DNA from: Moduliflexus sp964602655
Lineage (GTDB): Bacteria > Moduliflexota > Moduliflexia > Moduliflexales > Moduliflexaceae
DNA: 47,698 bases
Direction: 5' to 3'
NCBI GenBank assembly: GCA_964602655.1
Contig: CAZRSF010000049.1
Coordinates: 1 to 47,698, forward strand
The notes under the pieces are model-generated. The model made no database searches, was not told the origin of the DNA, and worked only from the letters and a program-made list of their open reading frames with translations. Of this stretch, positions 25,082-33,274 are shown piece by piece; the first letter of the stretch is position 1, and each line of letters opens with the position of its first letter. The position numbers and the translations under genes were made by a program.

Positions 25082-26197
25082 TCAATCCATCAGCGCCAGC
25101 ATTTCTTCTTTGGATAAAATGCGGTTCATGGCTCTGGACAGGGCGTTTGCTTTTTTGATGTCCCCAATCAACACGCCGCCGCTCACGGCATCACCCTTAA
25201 AATACAACTGCTTGTAAATCAATTCGTCCGGGATGCGCCGGCGCATGGTAATGTAGTCTCTTGCCGCAGCTTCATGCCCAAGATCGCCGATAGAATAGAC
25301 TTTCGTCTCGAATGATTCGATGCGCGTCGGATAATTGATCGGGGCAAACGCGGCGGTTTCGCCGCAGGCGTAAATGTCCGGCAGGCTGGTTTCCATCTTT
25401 TCGTTGACGAGAATGCCGCGATTCATCTGCAAGCCGCACTGTTTCGCGAGTTCGAGATTCGCCCGCACGCCGATGCAAAAGACGAGCATGTCGGTCGGAA
25501 TCTCTTCGCCCGTTTGCAGCCGAACCGCCGTCACGCGCTCGCGTCCGCTGAACTCCTTCGCCAACGTGCCTAATTTCAACTCCACGCCGTTTTTCTGCAT
25601 AATGCCCTGAAAGATTTCCGAGCCTTCTTCGTCGAGTTGCAGCGGCAGAATTCGTTTGACGTATTCGATGACCGTGACGCGCAGTCCTTTCTGCGCTAAG
25701 GAATCCGCCGTTTCGATGCCCAATACGCCGCCGCCGATGACGATTGCGCGTTTGACCGTATTGGAATACTGTTCCACGTCTTTGGCATCATCGAGAGTGC
25801 GAATGGCAAAGACATTTTCACGTTCCAGCAATTCCGGTTGCGGTACGAACGGGGCGCTGCCGGTCGCGAGAATCAGCTTATCATAGCTGAGACTGCGCCC
25901 TTTCGCGGTCGTGATCGTTTTTTCGGCGGGCTGAATCGCGACGACTTTTTCCGCGAGACAGAGTTCGATCCGGTTGTCAGCGTACCATGCTTCCGGGTTC
26001 AGATAAAAATTGTCTTTCTGCAAGACGCTCGTTTCGCAGAGGTATTCCGTCAAAAACGGACGAAAATAGGGCAAATGCGCATCTTCTGAGAAGACGACGA
26101 TTCGCGCTGCTGCGTTGACTTTTCTGATAGATTTTGCCGCCGTAATGCCTGCGGCGGATGCGCCGATAATGACGATGGTTCCTTGAAAATTGCTCAT
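25082..26197 (-). CDS. NAD(P)H:FAD-dependent oxidoreductase
   Basis: The 371-residue flavoprotein has the FAD-binding Rossmann motif VIIGASAAGITAAKSIRK at the N-terminus. The NAD(P)H site is VIGGGVLGIETADSLAQKG near 150, and ATG(S) (LILATGSAPFVPQ) and DIYACGETAAF mark the second FAD contact. A short C-terminal domain of rubredoxin-reductase type completes it. It resembles NirB/NorW/rubredoxin reductase-like enzymes; the electron acceptor is unknown and no rubredoxin gene is adjacent. The ATG at 26197 fits the family; a frame extending 19 codons further runs into the palindrome at 26210. Confidence 0.88.
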   Translation of the reverse strand: MSNFQGTIVIIGASAAGITAAKSIRKVNAAARIVVFSEDAHLPYFRPFLTEYLCETSVLQKDNFYLNPEAWYADNRIELCLAEKVVAIQPAEKTITTAKGRSLSYDKLILATGSAPFVPQPELLERENVFAIRTLDDAKDVEQYSNTVKRAIVIGGGVLGIETADSLAQKGLRVTVIEYVKRILPLQLDEEGSEIFQGIMQKNGVELKLGTLAKEFSGRERVTAVRLQTGEEIPTDMLVFCIGVRANLELAKQCGLQMNRGILVNEKMETSLPDIYACGETAAFAPINYPTRIESFETKVYSIGDLGHEAAARDYITMRRRIPDELIYKQLYFKGDAVSGGVLIGDIKKANALSRAMNRILSKEEMLALMD

Positions 26198-26209
26198 AAA
26201 ATGGATCAC

Positions 26210-26240
26210 GCCCTGCCAGGGTTTCGAACTCTGGCAGGGC
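26210..26240. repeat. Palindrome, CCTGCCAGGG family (second copy)
   Basis: It is nearly the same as the palindrome at 2310-2342, with one base changed (AACTCTGG for AACCCTGG) that leaves a G-T pair. It lies between the oxidoreductase start and the end of the lipoprotein gene, both on the minus strand. Confidence 0.8.
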
Positions 26241-26261
26241 TGATGTTGAATCAATTAGATT

Positions 26262-26852
26262 TCAATTTACAGTTTTCGGAATTTCAATGTGAACAGTATT
26301 TGATTCAACCGTTCCCATCCATGTCGAGAGAAATGGTGAGACGATTTCCGCATTTTCGTGTAATGACAGGCGAACCTTGATCGTATAATTTCCTGCAATC
26401 ATTGCTAATGGGAGGCGTGGAATCTTTTCTTCTCCTGAAGAGGTGATGGTTTTTCGAGCCTCGGCAATATTAAAATTAAGAATTGACTGCTCCCCTGGCT
26501 TCAATCGCCAAAGATCTCGCGCCCAGTAAACCACTCCAATATATCCTTCTGACAACCAAAACCTTTCGTCTAACTCATTATGAAATATATCGATATGCCA
26601 TCCTCCCCATGTGAGATATTTTGTTAGATACTCATTTTTTAGTCGAGGAAGCACAAGTGGAGATTGTCCAATATTTTTGATTGTGAGTTGTAAAAGAACT
26701 TGCTGGGTATCTTGGTGAAATTCTTTAAGTCGAAGTTCGAGATACGGCGTTCCTTGCTCGAATGGCGCAATATTTGTAAAACAGGATAGAAAAAGGACGG
26801 CAAGGCCACCTCCTCCCATGAGCGTAAAGATTATACTTGTTTTCGGTGTCAT
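26262..26852 (-). CDS. Putative lipoprotein of unknown function
   Basis: The 196-residue protein has an N-terminal hydrophobic segment ending in FLSC, a probable lipobox, and a beta-rich remainder with WGGWHIDIF and LKPGEQSILNF, reminiscent of an immunoglobulin-like sandwich. No family is recognised. The ATG is preceded by GAGG. The gene has lower GC than its neighbours. It follows the duplicated BatD-like fragment, in the same relative place as the small membrane gene that follows the intact BatD-like gene. Confidence 0.6.
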   Translation of the reverse strand: MTPKTSIIFTLMGGGGLAVLFLSCFTNIAPFEQGTPYLELRLKEFHQDTQQVLLQLTIKNIGQSPLVLPRLKNEYLTKYLTWGGWHIDIFHNELDERFWLSEGYIGVVYWARDLWRLKPGEQSILNFNIAEARKTITSSGEEKIPRLPLAMIAGNYTIKVRLSLHENAEIVSPFLSTWMGTVESNTVHIEIPKTVN

Positions 26853-26905
26853 CAAAACCTCTAAATAATTAAGTAAGTCCGATTGTCAGCTTGCTTCAGA
26901 TACGC

Positions 26906-27022
26906 GATGATGCGCGAGGCTCTCGTCAACAATCCGCACCGCCTGCTGCATGGCGTATTCCGCCTGCTCGACCGTCGGAACGTATTTCGCGAATTTCACC
27001 ATATCCGCTTCCGGCAGCAACG
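26906..27022 (-). pseudogene. Duplicated fragment of the BatD-like gene
   Basis: These 117 bases match 27984-28100, the 3' part of the BatD-like gene, with about five to seven differences (roughly 95% identity). The fragment encodes ADMVKFAKYVPTVEQAEYAM and the next 18 residues of the parent, and has no start of its own. Similarity stops abruptly on both sides. It is a recent partial duplication, not a functional gene. Confidence 0.8.
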
Positions 27023-27036
27023 GAAATCTTCTCGTC

Positions 27037-27387
27037 TTAACAGCGATCCAAAAAATTTTCCAGCACGAAAATCTTGCGTCGTCGAAAATAAACCGGACTT
27101 TCGACGATGGCTGTCGCTTTCAAATTTTCCACTCCGGCCACAAACCATGGATCGCGGCAGGCTGGCACCTGCCAGACCCACGCCGGCTCGCTGATTCCCT
27201 GTTCCGCGCATAAATATTCGATGGTCGAGGCGAGCAGCGCATCAATGCGCTCATCCTGACCGTCAAGCGGCTCTTGCAGGCTGACTGACGCCTTCGTTCT
27301 CCGAAACTCATCCACAAAGTCCATAAATGGGATCTGCCAGCACTCCTGATCATGCGTCATCGCATGTTCAACGTCACGAATCGTCAT
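27037..27387 (-). CDS. Conserved hypothetical protein
   Basis: The 116-residue protein has DFVDEFRRTK near residue 25, then a helical part (RIDALLASTIEYLCAEQGI), PAWVWQVPACRDPWFVAGVE, and the C-terminal motif ESPVYFRRRKIFVLENFL. I recall this C-terminal motif from small uncharacterised proteins in many bacteria. No catalytic residues are evident. Its start overlaps the stop of a 40-codon membrane gene (ATGA), implying coupled translation. The gene ends 14 bases before the duplicated BatD fragment. Confidence 0.65.
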   Translation of the reverse strand: MTIRDVEHAMTHDQECWQIPFMDFVDEFRRTKASVSLQEPLDGQDERIDALLASTIEYLCAEQGISEPAWVWQVPACRDPWFVAGVENLKATAIVESPVYFRRRKIFVLENFLDRC

Positions 27388-27506
27388 GATGTCTCGAAGA
27401 CCTCCTCAAGAAAAAATTGCGTCGGTGGGAAAAATATCTGAAGAATAAGTATTGCTCCAAACAAAAAACCCCAGCCTGTCATGTAATACGATAAATGAGA
27501 CTTCAT
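27384..27506 (-). CDS. 40-residue single-helix membrane protein
   Basis: The frame begins MKSHLSYYMTGWGFLFGAIL, and one hydrophobic helix (about 9-27) is followed by an amphipathic acidic end (FFLEEVFETS). AGAGGT lies about 5 bases before the ATG, and the stop overlaps the next start as ATGA. It starts 15 bases after the preceding gene. These features suggest a real coupled gene, too short for usual gene callers. The function is unknown. Confidence 0.55.
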   Translation of the reverse strand: MKSHLSYYMTGWGFLFGAILILQIFFPPTQFFLEEVFETS

Positions 27507-27521
27507 AAGCACCTCTTTATT

Positions 27522-27953
27522 TCATTCGATTCCGTGTAAATGTAAATATAATCGCGCATTTTCTGGCATCGAGACATCGAATAGCATTGTAACCTTGCCA
27601 CTCTGCTCGACACGGAACGCTGAGCGCGAATATCCGAATTCAGTTACATTATCTTTCAGAGGCGGTGGATATTGCCGGTCGAAATGAAATTCCTTCGAAG
27701 AGGTCTTTATACGTTCTGAAATAGAAAATGGAAATGTGACATCTTCCTCTAAATTTTTATTCCCAACGGATAAGAGATATTTCCCTTTCAATAAATCAAA
27801 TATCACTTCTTGTTGTTGTTGTAATTGAATCACAGGGTGTTTAACAGTGATATGTTTTGTGAGATCATCAATTCTCCACAGATACCAAAGAAAAAAACCG
27901 AATATGATGACAGAACACACTCCACGCAATAGCAATATCTTCTTATTTTTCAT
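27522..27953 (-). CDS. Membrane-anchored protein of unknown function
   Basis: The 143-residue protein has a basic head (MKNKK), a transmembrane helix at about 8-26, and an extracytoplasmic domain with KGKYLLSVGNKN and a beta-rich C-terminus (FRVEQSGKVTMLFDVS). The ATG at 27953 lies inside the last codons of the BatD-like gene (11-base overlap), so translation is coupled. A longer frame would extend into that gene without support. It probably works with the BatD-like protein; no family is recognised. Confidence 0.6.
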   Translation of the reverse strand: MKNKKILLLRGVCSVIIFGFFLWYLWRIDDLTKHITVKHPVIQLQQQQEVIFDLLKGKYLLSVGNKNLEEDVTFPFSISERIKTSSKEFHFDRQYPPPLKDNVTEFGYSRSAFRVEQSGKVTMLFDVSMPENARLYLHLHGIE

Positions 27954-29334
27954 CAGCCTTACGAATCTCGTTACTATGGAATTGATGATGCGCGAGGCTC
28001 TCATCAACAATCCGTACCGCCTGCTGCATGGCGTATTCCGCCTGCTCGACCGTCGGGACGTATTTCGCGAATTTTACCATATCGGCTTCCGGCAGCAGCA
28101 GGTTGATCTCGCGTTTGACGCCATCCGACATGTCGCGCTGCTGAATTTCCTGCAAAATTTCTTCGGTCGTCCGTTCCAATACATGAAATTGATATTCCGC
28201 GCCGAGGAATTTCCGCACCGACTCGGAGACGAGAAAATAGTATTGCTTGAATTCCCCTTGCATCGGCAATTGCATGGCTTCGATGTCCGCGAGTTCGCGA
28301 TGCGCGATGTCTCCGGGCGGCAGAATCGGCTCGACGATGGCGGTCTGTCGGCTGCGCGGCTTGCGATATTTCAGATACAACAGGGCGATGAGGCCGCCTA
28401 ACAACAGCGTAGAGAGGATAATCGCCGGGAGAATCAAAAAGCGATAATCGGTCGCAAGGTCGGCGTTTTTGACATTCGGATTCAAGACGAATATCCGCGT
28501 TTCCGGCTGCTCCTGCTGCGTCTTCTGCCCGTTTTCGCCGCGATACGTGATCGTAAACGCCGGAAGCAGATATTCTCCGGCCTGCGTCGGCTGCGCGGCA
28601 AGCAGATAGCGGTAGGTTTCCACCGTGCCTTGTTCCGTTTGCTGCGGCGCGATTTGCTGCGACTGATCGAGCGTAAACATCAGCGCGACAGGCTGCGGCA
28701 CAGTTGTCGGCGTCGCATTCGGTTGCGCGGTCGCCTCTTGCGACGGCGTCGCTTCCGCAACAGGTGGAAGCTGCTGCGTGGCCGTCAATTCGTTCGGCAT
28801 CGCGGAAATCGTCACGGGCTTGCGTTTCGTCACGACGAGGCTGAGTTCCAGCGGATCGCCGATGGTCAGCGGCGAATTGGTCTTGACTTGCACATCCACC
28901 ACGCTGGCAATGTCTAACTGCGCCGGATCAGCGACAGCGGCGACCGGATTGGCGCGCGGGCCGGTAAATGTCAGCGTCGCCGGGCTGAATTGCAATTGTC
29001 CCGATTTGGCGGCGTTCAGCGTATATTCATATTGTTCGATGACGCGCCCCTGAAATTCCTGCTGCGGCGTCTGCTGCGTTTCAAGAATCTCGATCCCCTG
29101 TTCGGCAAAATGCGTTTCAGGCCGAACGGAGGCGGCTTTCAGATGGTCGAACTTGAAAAAATATCGGAACGATTCGCCGACCAGCGGCGTCGTGGTGGAA
29201 AATCGAGATTCCAGAATCGAAACATCCGGCGGCAAGGACGTTTCTTGCGAGCGAGTAAGACGCGCCGACAAGATGACGTGCAGCGCAGCACAGAGCAAAA
29301 CGAGCAAAATACGATGGTGTCGCGGTGTCGTCAT
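27943..29334 (-). CDS. BatD-like membrane protein of the moxR operon
   Basis: The 463-residue protein has a signal peptide (about 1-30) and two beta-sandwich regions (about 35-145 and 148-290), with a Pro/Thr/Gln-rich linker within the second. A transmembrane helix follows at about 304-326. The helical cytoplasmic tail contains KQYYFLVSESVRKFLGAEYQ and LERTTEEILQEI, like DUF4381/BatD tails. Bat proteins act with MoxR ATPases and VWA proteins, probably as chaperone-like complexes; the client is unknown. It is in the same unit as DUF58 and moxR. A 117-bp piece of its 3' end is duplicated at 26906-27022. Confidence 0.8.
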   Translation of the reverse strand: MTTPRHHRILLVLLCAALHVILSARLTRSQETSLPPDVSILESRFSTTTPLVGESFRYFFKFDHLKAASVRPETHFAEQGIEILETQQTPQQEFQGRVIEQYEYTLNAAKSGQLQFSPATLTFTGPRANPVAAVADPAQLDIASVVDVQVKTNSPLTIGDPLELSLVVTKRKPVTISAMPNELTATQQLPPVAEATPSQEATAQPNATPTTVPQPVALMFTLDQSQQIAPQQTEQGTVETYRYLLAAQPTQAGEYLLPAFTITYRGENGQKTQQEQPETRIFVLNPNVKNADLATDYRFLILPAIILSTLLLGGLIALLYLKYRKPRSRQTAIVEPILPPGDIAHRELADIEAMQLPMQGEFKQYYFLVSESVRKFLGAEYQFHVLERTTEEILQEIQQRDMSDGVKREINLLLPEADMVKFAKYVPTVEQAEYAMQQAVRIVDESLAHHQFHSNEIRKADEK

Positions 29335-29344
29335 AGGCCGTTAT

Positions 29345-29755
29345 TTAACGTTTCAAGCGTTCCTTCAAATCGGCAATCACATTTTTCCAGTCGTCGAAAT
29401 CGCTCTCTTCTTTCCAATTCGCTAATAATTCAGAGGGTTCGCGCAGAATTCTGTCAATCACGATCAATGATTTTTTGATCGTGTCTTTGGCGGGAACAAT
29501 TTTGGCATGTTCCACCCATTGATCCAAAATTTCCGTCGAGGCGCTGCGTTTCCCGCCGTTCCCTCTGAGGCGAGCGACCGTCTCGGCGGCGGCCAGGGCT
29601 TTTTCCGCGTCCGGCGCGTCTAAGTAATCGTCCTCGACCTCAAGCACGTTCTCTAACGCTTGAATCACCAATGACAAGTCCTCTCGATCCTCCAATTCAT
29701 ATAACCAATCACATGCCGTATCATTATCAAAAATGCCAATGTCCCACGTTCCCAT
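29345..29755 (-). CDS. DUF4259 family protein
   Basis: The 136-residue protein begins MGTWDIGIFDNDTACDW, the hallmark of DUF4259, followed by helical LALxxAE-type segments (APDAEKALAAAETVARLRG) and WKEESDFDDWKNVIADLKER. Members are small cytoplasmic proteins of unknown function, often near immunity or toxin genes. GGAG lies 9 bases before the start. It sits between DUF58 and the BatD-like gene, an unusual place that suggests insertion into the operon. Confidence 0.8.
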   Translation of the reverse strand: MGTWDIGIFDNDTACDWLYELEDREDLSLVIQALENVLEVEDDYLDAPDAEKALAAAETVARLRGNGGKRSASTEILDQWVEHAKIVPAKDTIKKSLIVIDRILREPSELLANWKEESDFDDWKNVIADLKERLKR

Positions 29756-29822
29756 GTTACAACTCCTTTCGTTCTATGCTGTCGTTCGTATAGAGCGGTC
29801 TCAGCTTCATGTGCGAATGATG

Positions 29823-30698
29823 TTAATATCGGCTTGCTCGCCGGTGGAAAAACGAAATCAATGTTTGAATATATGGCCGGTCAGTGCGAAGATGAATCGC
29901 GTCCAATTTCATGGAGCGGAACAGTCGGTCGCGCTGTTCCTGGGCTTGCTGCGCTAATAGCATGTACGTATTCCGCACGCCGCGATCATACGTGTCAATA
30001 ATGATCCGCTCGCCGGTTTCCGGGTCTTCGGCCTCGATGAATCCCATCGGCGGGAGTTCGAGTTCCCGCGGATCGGTCAGCGTGACCGGAATCACGTCAT
30101 GCTTGCGGCAGGTGACACGCAACGCCTGTTCGTAGCCGCGATCCATGAAATCGGAGACCAGAAACACCACCGCTTTGCGGCTGGTGACGCGATTCAAAAA
30201 CTCCAACGCCGCCCGCAGACTCGTGCCCGCGCGTTTCGGCTCGAAATAGAGCAATTCGCGAATCACGCGCAGCACGTGATTTTTCCCCTTTTTCGGCGGC
30301 ACGTATTTTTCGACATCGTCGGTGAACGTAATCAGGCCGATTTTGTCGTTGTTTTTCATCGCGGAGAAGGCGAGCACCGAACAGAGTTCGACCGCGAGTT
30401 CGCCTTTCATCTGATTCACGGTGCCGAACGAGCCGGAGGCGCTGGCGTCCACGACGAAAATGACGGTCAATTCGCGCTCTTCGACGTGCAGCTTGACATA
30501 CGGATGCCCCATCCGCGCCGTCACGTTCCAGTCAATCAGCCGGATGTCATCGCCTTGCTGGTATTCCCGCACTTCGAGGAATTCCATGCCGCGCCCCTTG
30601 AAGACGCTGTGATATTCCCCCGCTAATGATTCGTTCACTAAGCGGTTCGTGTAAATTTCCAACTGTCGGACTTTTTGCAGAATTTCTTTTGGAATCAT
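29823..30698 (-). CDS. DUF58 domain protein
   Basis: The 291-residue protein carries the DUF58 signature (VFKGRGMEFLEVREYQQGDD, RLIDWNVTARMGHPYVKLHVEERE). A VWA-like half follows with a metal-site motif VVDASASGS and LVSDFMD. DUF58 proteins are regular partners of MoxR ATPases. It begins inside the stop of the DUF5615 toxin gene (ATGA overlap), so an inserted toxin-antitoxin pair now drives or couples its translation. Confidence 0.9.
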   Translation of the reverse strand: MIPKEILQKVRQLEIYTNRLVNESLAGEYHSVFKGRGMEFLEVREYQQGDDIRLIDWNVTARMGHPYVKLHVEERELTVIFVVDASASGSFGTVNQMKGELAVELCSVLAFSAMKNNDKIGLITFTDDVEKYVPPKKGKNHVLRVIRELLYFEPKRAGTSLRAALEFLNRVTSRKAVVFLVSDFMDRGYEQALRVTCRKHDVIPVTLTDPRELELPPMGFIEAEDPETGERIIIDTYDRGVRNTYMLLAQQAQEQRDRLFRSMKLDAIHLRTDRPYIQTLISFFHRRASRY

Positions 30699-30940
30699 AA
30701 TATGTGTTTTGCCTCAGAGCGGCCGTTGACGTATTCGATTTCGTTCGACAATCGTAAAATGCTGATATAATCGCGGTCGAATGTCAGAATAATTCGATGT
30801 TCATGTACCGCTTGTCGCAACACCTGTTCGTCTGTTATCCCCGGAGAATCTTCAGTGATAGAACGCACGTCATAAACGGAATTTCGCAAAATCGAGACGC
30901 TTTTTAACGGGAAATTTTCGTTTGCTAAAAATTTCATCAT
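30695..30940 (-). CDS. DUF5615 PIN-like toxin, probably truncated
   Basis: The 81-residue protein matches the first two-thirds of DUF5615 (PIN-like, Mut7-C type) nucleases: MKFLANENFPLKSVSILRN, then DSPGITDEQVLRQAVHEHRI and ILTFDRDY with conserved acidic residues. Family members usually run to about 110 residues and finish with a GVIxLR strand, which is missing here; the end reads NGRSEAKHIL instead. It overlaps the antitoxin upstream and DUF58 downstream, each by ATGA. It may be inactive. Confidence 0.8.
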   Translation of the reverse strand: MMKFLANENFPLKSVSILRNSVYDVRSITEDSPGITDEQVLRQAVHEHRIILTFDRDYISILRLSNEIEYVNGRSEAKHIL

Positions 30941-31176
30941 GCCGCTTTTTGAGGAATGGTATAAAAAACTTCCTCCCTCATGCAGTCAGCGGCAAACGCA
31001 AATACTGCGCACAACGCTTCGACCGTCAATGTCGGATAATTTTCCAGGACTTGATGTTGCGTCCAGCCGTTTGCAAACAGGCTTAAAATAAATTCTACGG
31101 AAAGTCTGGTACCTTTAACAAGCGGTTTTCCAACCAAAATGCCCTGGTCGGAATGAATATAACGCTGCCAGTCCAT
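30937..31176 (-). CDS. DUF433 antitoxin
   Basis: The 79-residue protein is a typical DUF433: DWQRYIHSDQGILVGKPLVKGTRLSVEFIL and LENYPTLTVEALCAVFAFAA. These proteins have a winged/HTH-like fold and pair with DUF5615 toxins. GGAGG stands 6 bases before the ATG. It follows moxR by 31 bases and overlaps the toxin by ATGA. It probably binds and silences the toxin and may regulate the unit. Confidence 0.85.
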   Translation of the reverse strand: MDWQRYIHSDQGILVGKPLVKGTRLSVEFILSLFANGWTQHQVLENYPTLTVEALCAVFAFAADCMREEVFYTIPQKAA

Positions 31177-31207
31177 ATCATTCCTCCATTCGATGGTGTC
31201 TCTGATT

Positions 31208-32197
31208 TTACGGCACTTCGACCGTGTCGAAAATCTGTTTGATAATGTCTTCCGGCTTGCGTTCCTCGGCTTCGGCTTCGTAGCTGAGGATCACGCGGTG
31301 GCGCAGAATATCGAGGCCGACCGCTTTCACGTCTTCCGGCGTGACGTAGCCGCGCCGCCGCAGAAACGCATGAGCGCGAGCGGCTTTATGCAGATAAATC
31401 GAAGCGCGGGGCGATGCGCCATACTCAATCATATTTTCCAGTTCGGGCATCCGATATTTTTTCGGCTCGCGGGTCGCAAACACGATGTCAATAATGTATT
31501 CCTTGATTTTGTCGTCCATATACACCTGATTGACGACCGACCTGGCTCTGAGGATGTCCTCCGGCGTAATCACCTGCCGCACGGCAATCGGCGCGCCGCC
31601 CGCCATGCGTTCCGTAATCTGCAATTCTTCCTGCCGCGTCGGATAGCTGATGTGCAATTTCAGCATAAACCGGTCAACCTGCGCTTCCGGCAGCGGATAG
31701 GTTCCTTCCTGCTCAATCGGGTTTTGCGTGGCGAGGACGAGAAACGGCGCATCCAGCGGATAGGTCGTGTCGCCAATCGTGACCTGCCGTTCCTGCATCG
31801 CTTCCAACAGGCCGCTCTGCACTTTGGCGGGAGCGCGGTTGATTTCGTCCGCTAAGACGATATTGGTGAAAATCGGCCCTTTTTTCGGCACGAACACGCC
31901 ATCTTTCTGATTATAAATCATCGTGCCGATCAAATCTGCCGGAAGCAAATCCGGCGTGAACTGAATGCGTTGAAATTTGGTATGCAGGCAATCCGACAGG
32001 GTTTTGACGGTCAGCGTTTTCGCCAAACCCGGCACGCCTTCCAATAGAATATGACCGTCCGACAACAGCCCGATCAGCAGGCGATCCACCATGTAATCCT
32101 GCCCGACAATCACTTTGGCAATTTCGGTTTTCAGCGTTTCGACAAAGCCGCTTTCCGCCTGCACCATTTCGTTAATGACGCGAATATCCTGATACAT
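31208..32197 (-). CDS. MoxR-family AAA+ ATPase
   Basis: The 329-residue protein contains the Walker A motif GVPGLAKT (54-61), Walker B/DExx LADEINRAP, and the sensor region VLATQNPIEQEGTYPLPEAQ, all typical of MoxR. It likely remodels client proteins with the DUF58 and BatD-like partners encoded downstream. It is the first gene of that operon. The only intruders between it and DUF58 are DUF433 and DUF5615. Confidence 0.95.
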   Translation of the reverse strand: MYQDIRVINEMVQAESGFVETLKTEIAKVIVGQDYMVDRLLIGLLSDGHILLEGVPGLAKTLTVKTLSDCLHTKFQRIQFTPDLLPADLIGTMIYNQKDGVFVPKKGPIFTNIVLADEINRAPAKVQSGLLEAMQERQVTIGDTTYPLDAPFLVLATQNPIEQEGTYPLPEAQVDRFMLKLHISYPTRQEELQITERMAGGAPIAVRQVITPEDILRARSVVNQVYMDDKIKEYIIDIVFATREPKKYRMPELENMIEYGASPRASIYLHKAARAHAFLRRRGYVTPEDVKAVGLDILRHRVILSYEAEAEERKPEDIIKQIFDTVEVP

Positions 32198-32228
32198 TAT
32201 GCGCTCTCCTTCTCATTCATGTTTGATA

Positions 32229-33263
32229 TTATACAATATTTAACGCCTGAAATAGTGGGGTTTGTGTTTTTGACAAGAATTTTCCGTTTTGATATTCTTC
32301 AATTTCTTCGATGCTCTGTCGTTGGGCATCATTCAGCGCAAACCATTCTCCATTAAGACGACTCTGATGAAAAAACCGATGAAGTTTGCTTTCAGCCTCT
32401 TTACCATGTTCGGCAGGAAACGTATGAAGCAGTGTCAGAGAATGCGGATGGTTGGTCTGCAACGCCTTTAAACGAGATTTTGGGCGTTTTGAGACACCGA
32501 TTTTATATAGATGATCCGGCGTGGCAATCAGGTAAATTTTATCAGAAACGGGAGTTTTTCCTGCCTTTTTACGTGCTTGTTTCGCCTGTTTTTCCTCGCG
32601 TTTCAGAATTTTTTTGACGATTTTTGCGCGAGACGAACCTATTTTTCGGTGTTTGACGGATTGGCGATTTTGCGGAAGAATATTGAAACAAATACCATCT
32701 AATCCTTTGTATGCGTGATACGCCTGGTCTTGATAATAATAAAACTTTGTTTCCGAAAGATTATCGAATCGTCGTATAAAACGCTGGAAAAGCGGATGGG
32801 TGTGAAACAAGGCCGTTTCGTTGATTTTATCAATCGGATAAATATCTTCCGAAGAGAACTTTTTTCCTGGAAACAGTTGATTTTCGATATTTGCATACGG
32901 AATGACGATTCGTCGAATATCGTGAGAATAAAATTCTATTGAGAAGAAAAGATTTCTTGCTTGCGAGGGATAATCTGAGTAATTGCATTCCAGAATTGGA
33001 ACAAGCTTTCCGTCCTGATAGCGTTTGAGCGTTGCGCGATAGACGCCATAACCAGACATATACCAGATTTCTTCGGCAAGTTCGTCCAGCATCGTTTTCG
33101 CATTGGCAAGACGCCGAACGTTTGCGGCATCGAATGCCTTGATAAAAAGCTGAACATGGCGCATTTCTCGATGTGAAAACGTTTCTCCATTATGCGAAAT
33201 ATTTGCATTACAAAATAATCCTATCCTTACCTCAAACATCTTCGAACGTTCAGTTATCTTCAT
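32229..33263 (-). CDS. MUG113-type GIY-YIG nuclease domain protein
   Basis: The 344-residue protein has an uncharacterised N-terminal region (about 1-190), a basic helical linker (KILKREEKQAKQARKKAG), and a C-terminal GIY-YIG domain of the MUG113/T5orf172 type. The two halves of the motif are IYLIATPDHLYKIGVSK and RLKALQTNHPHSLTLLHTF, then EAESKLHRFFHQSRLNGEWF with the catalytic Glu region. It may cut DNA. It lies 31 bases before moxR and is AT-richer than its neighbours. An ATG 8 codons later (33239) is an alternative start. Confidence 0.7.
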   Translation of the reverse strand: MKITERSKMFEVRIGLFCNANISHNGETFSHREMRHVQLFIKAFDAANVRRLANAKTMLDELAEEIWYMSGYGVYRATLKRYQDGKLVPILECNYSDYPSQARNLFFSIEFYSHDIRRIVIPYANIENQLFPGKKFSSEDIYPIDKINETALFHTHPLFQRFIRRFDNLSETKFYYYQDQAYHAYKGLDGICFNILPQNRQSVKHRKIGSSRAKIVKKILKREEKQAKQARKKAGKTPVSDKIYLIATPDHLYKIGVSKRPKSRLKALQTNHPHSLTLLHTFPAEHGKEAESKLHRFFHQSRLNGEWFALNDAQRQSIEEIEEYQNGKFLSKTQTPLFQALNIV

Positions 33264-33274
33264 ATCGAATCTGC

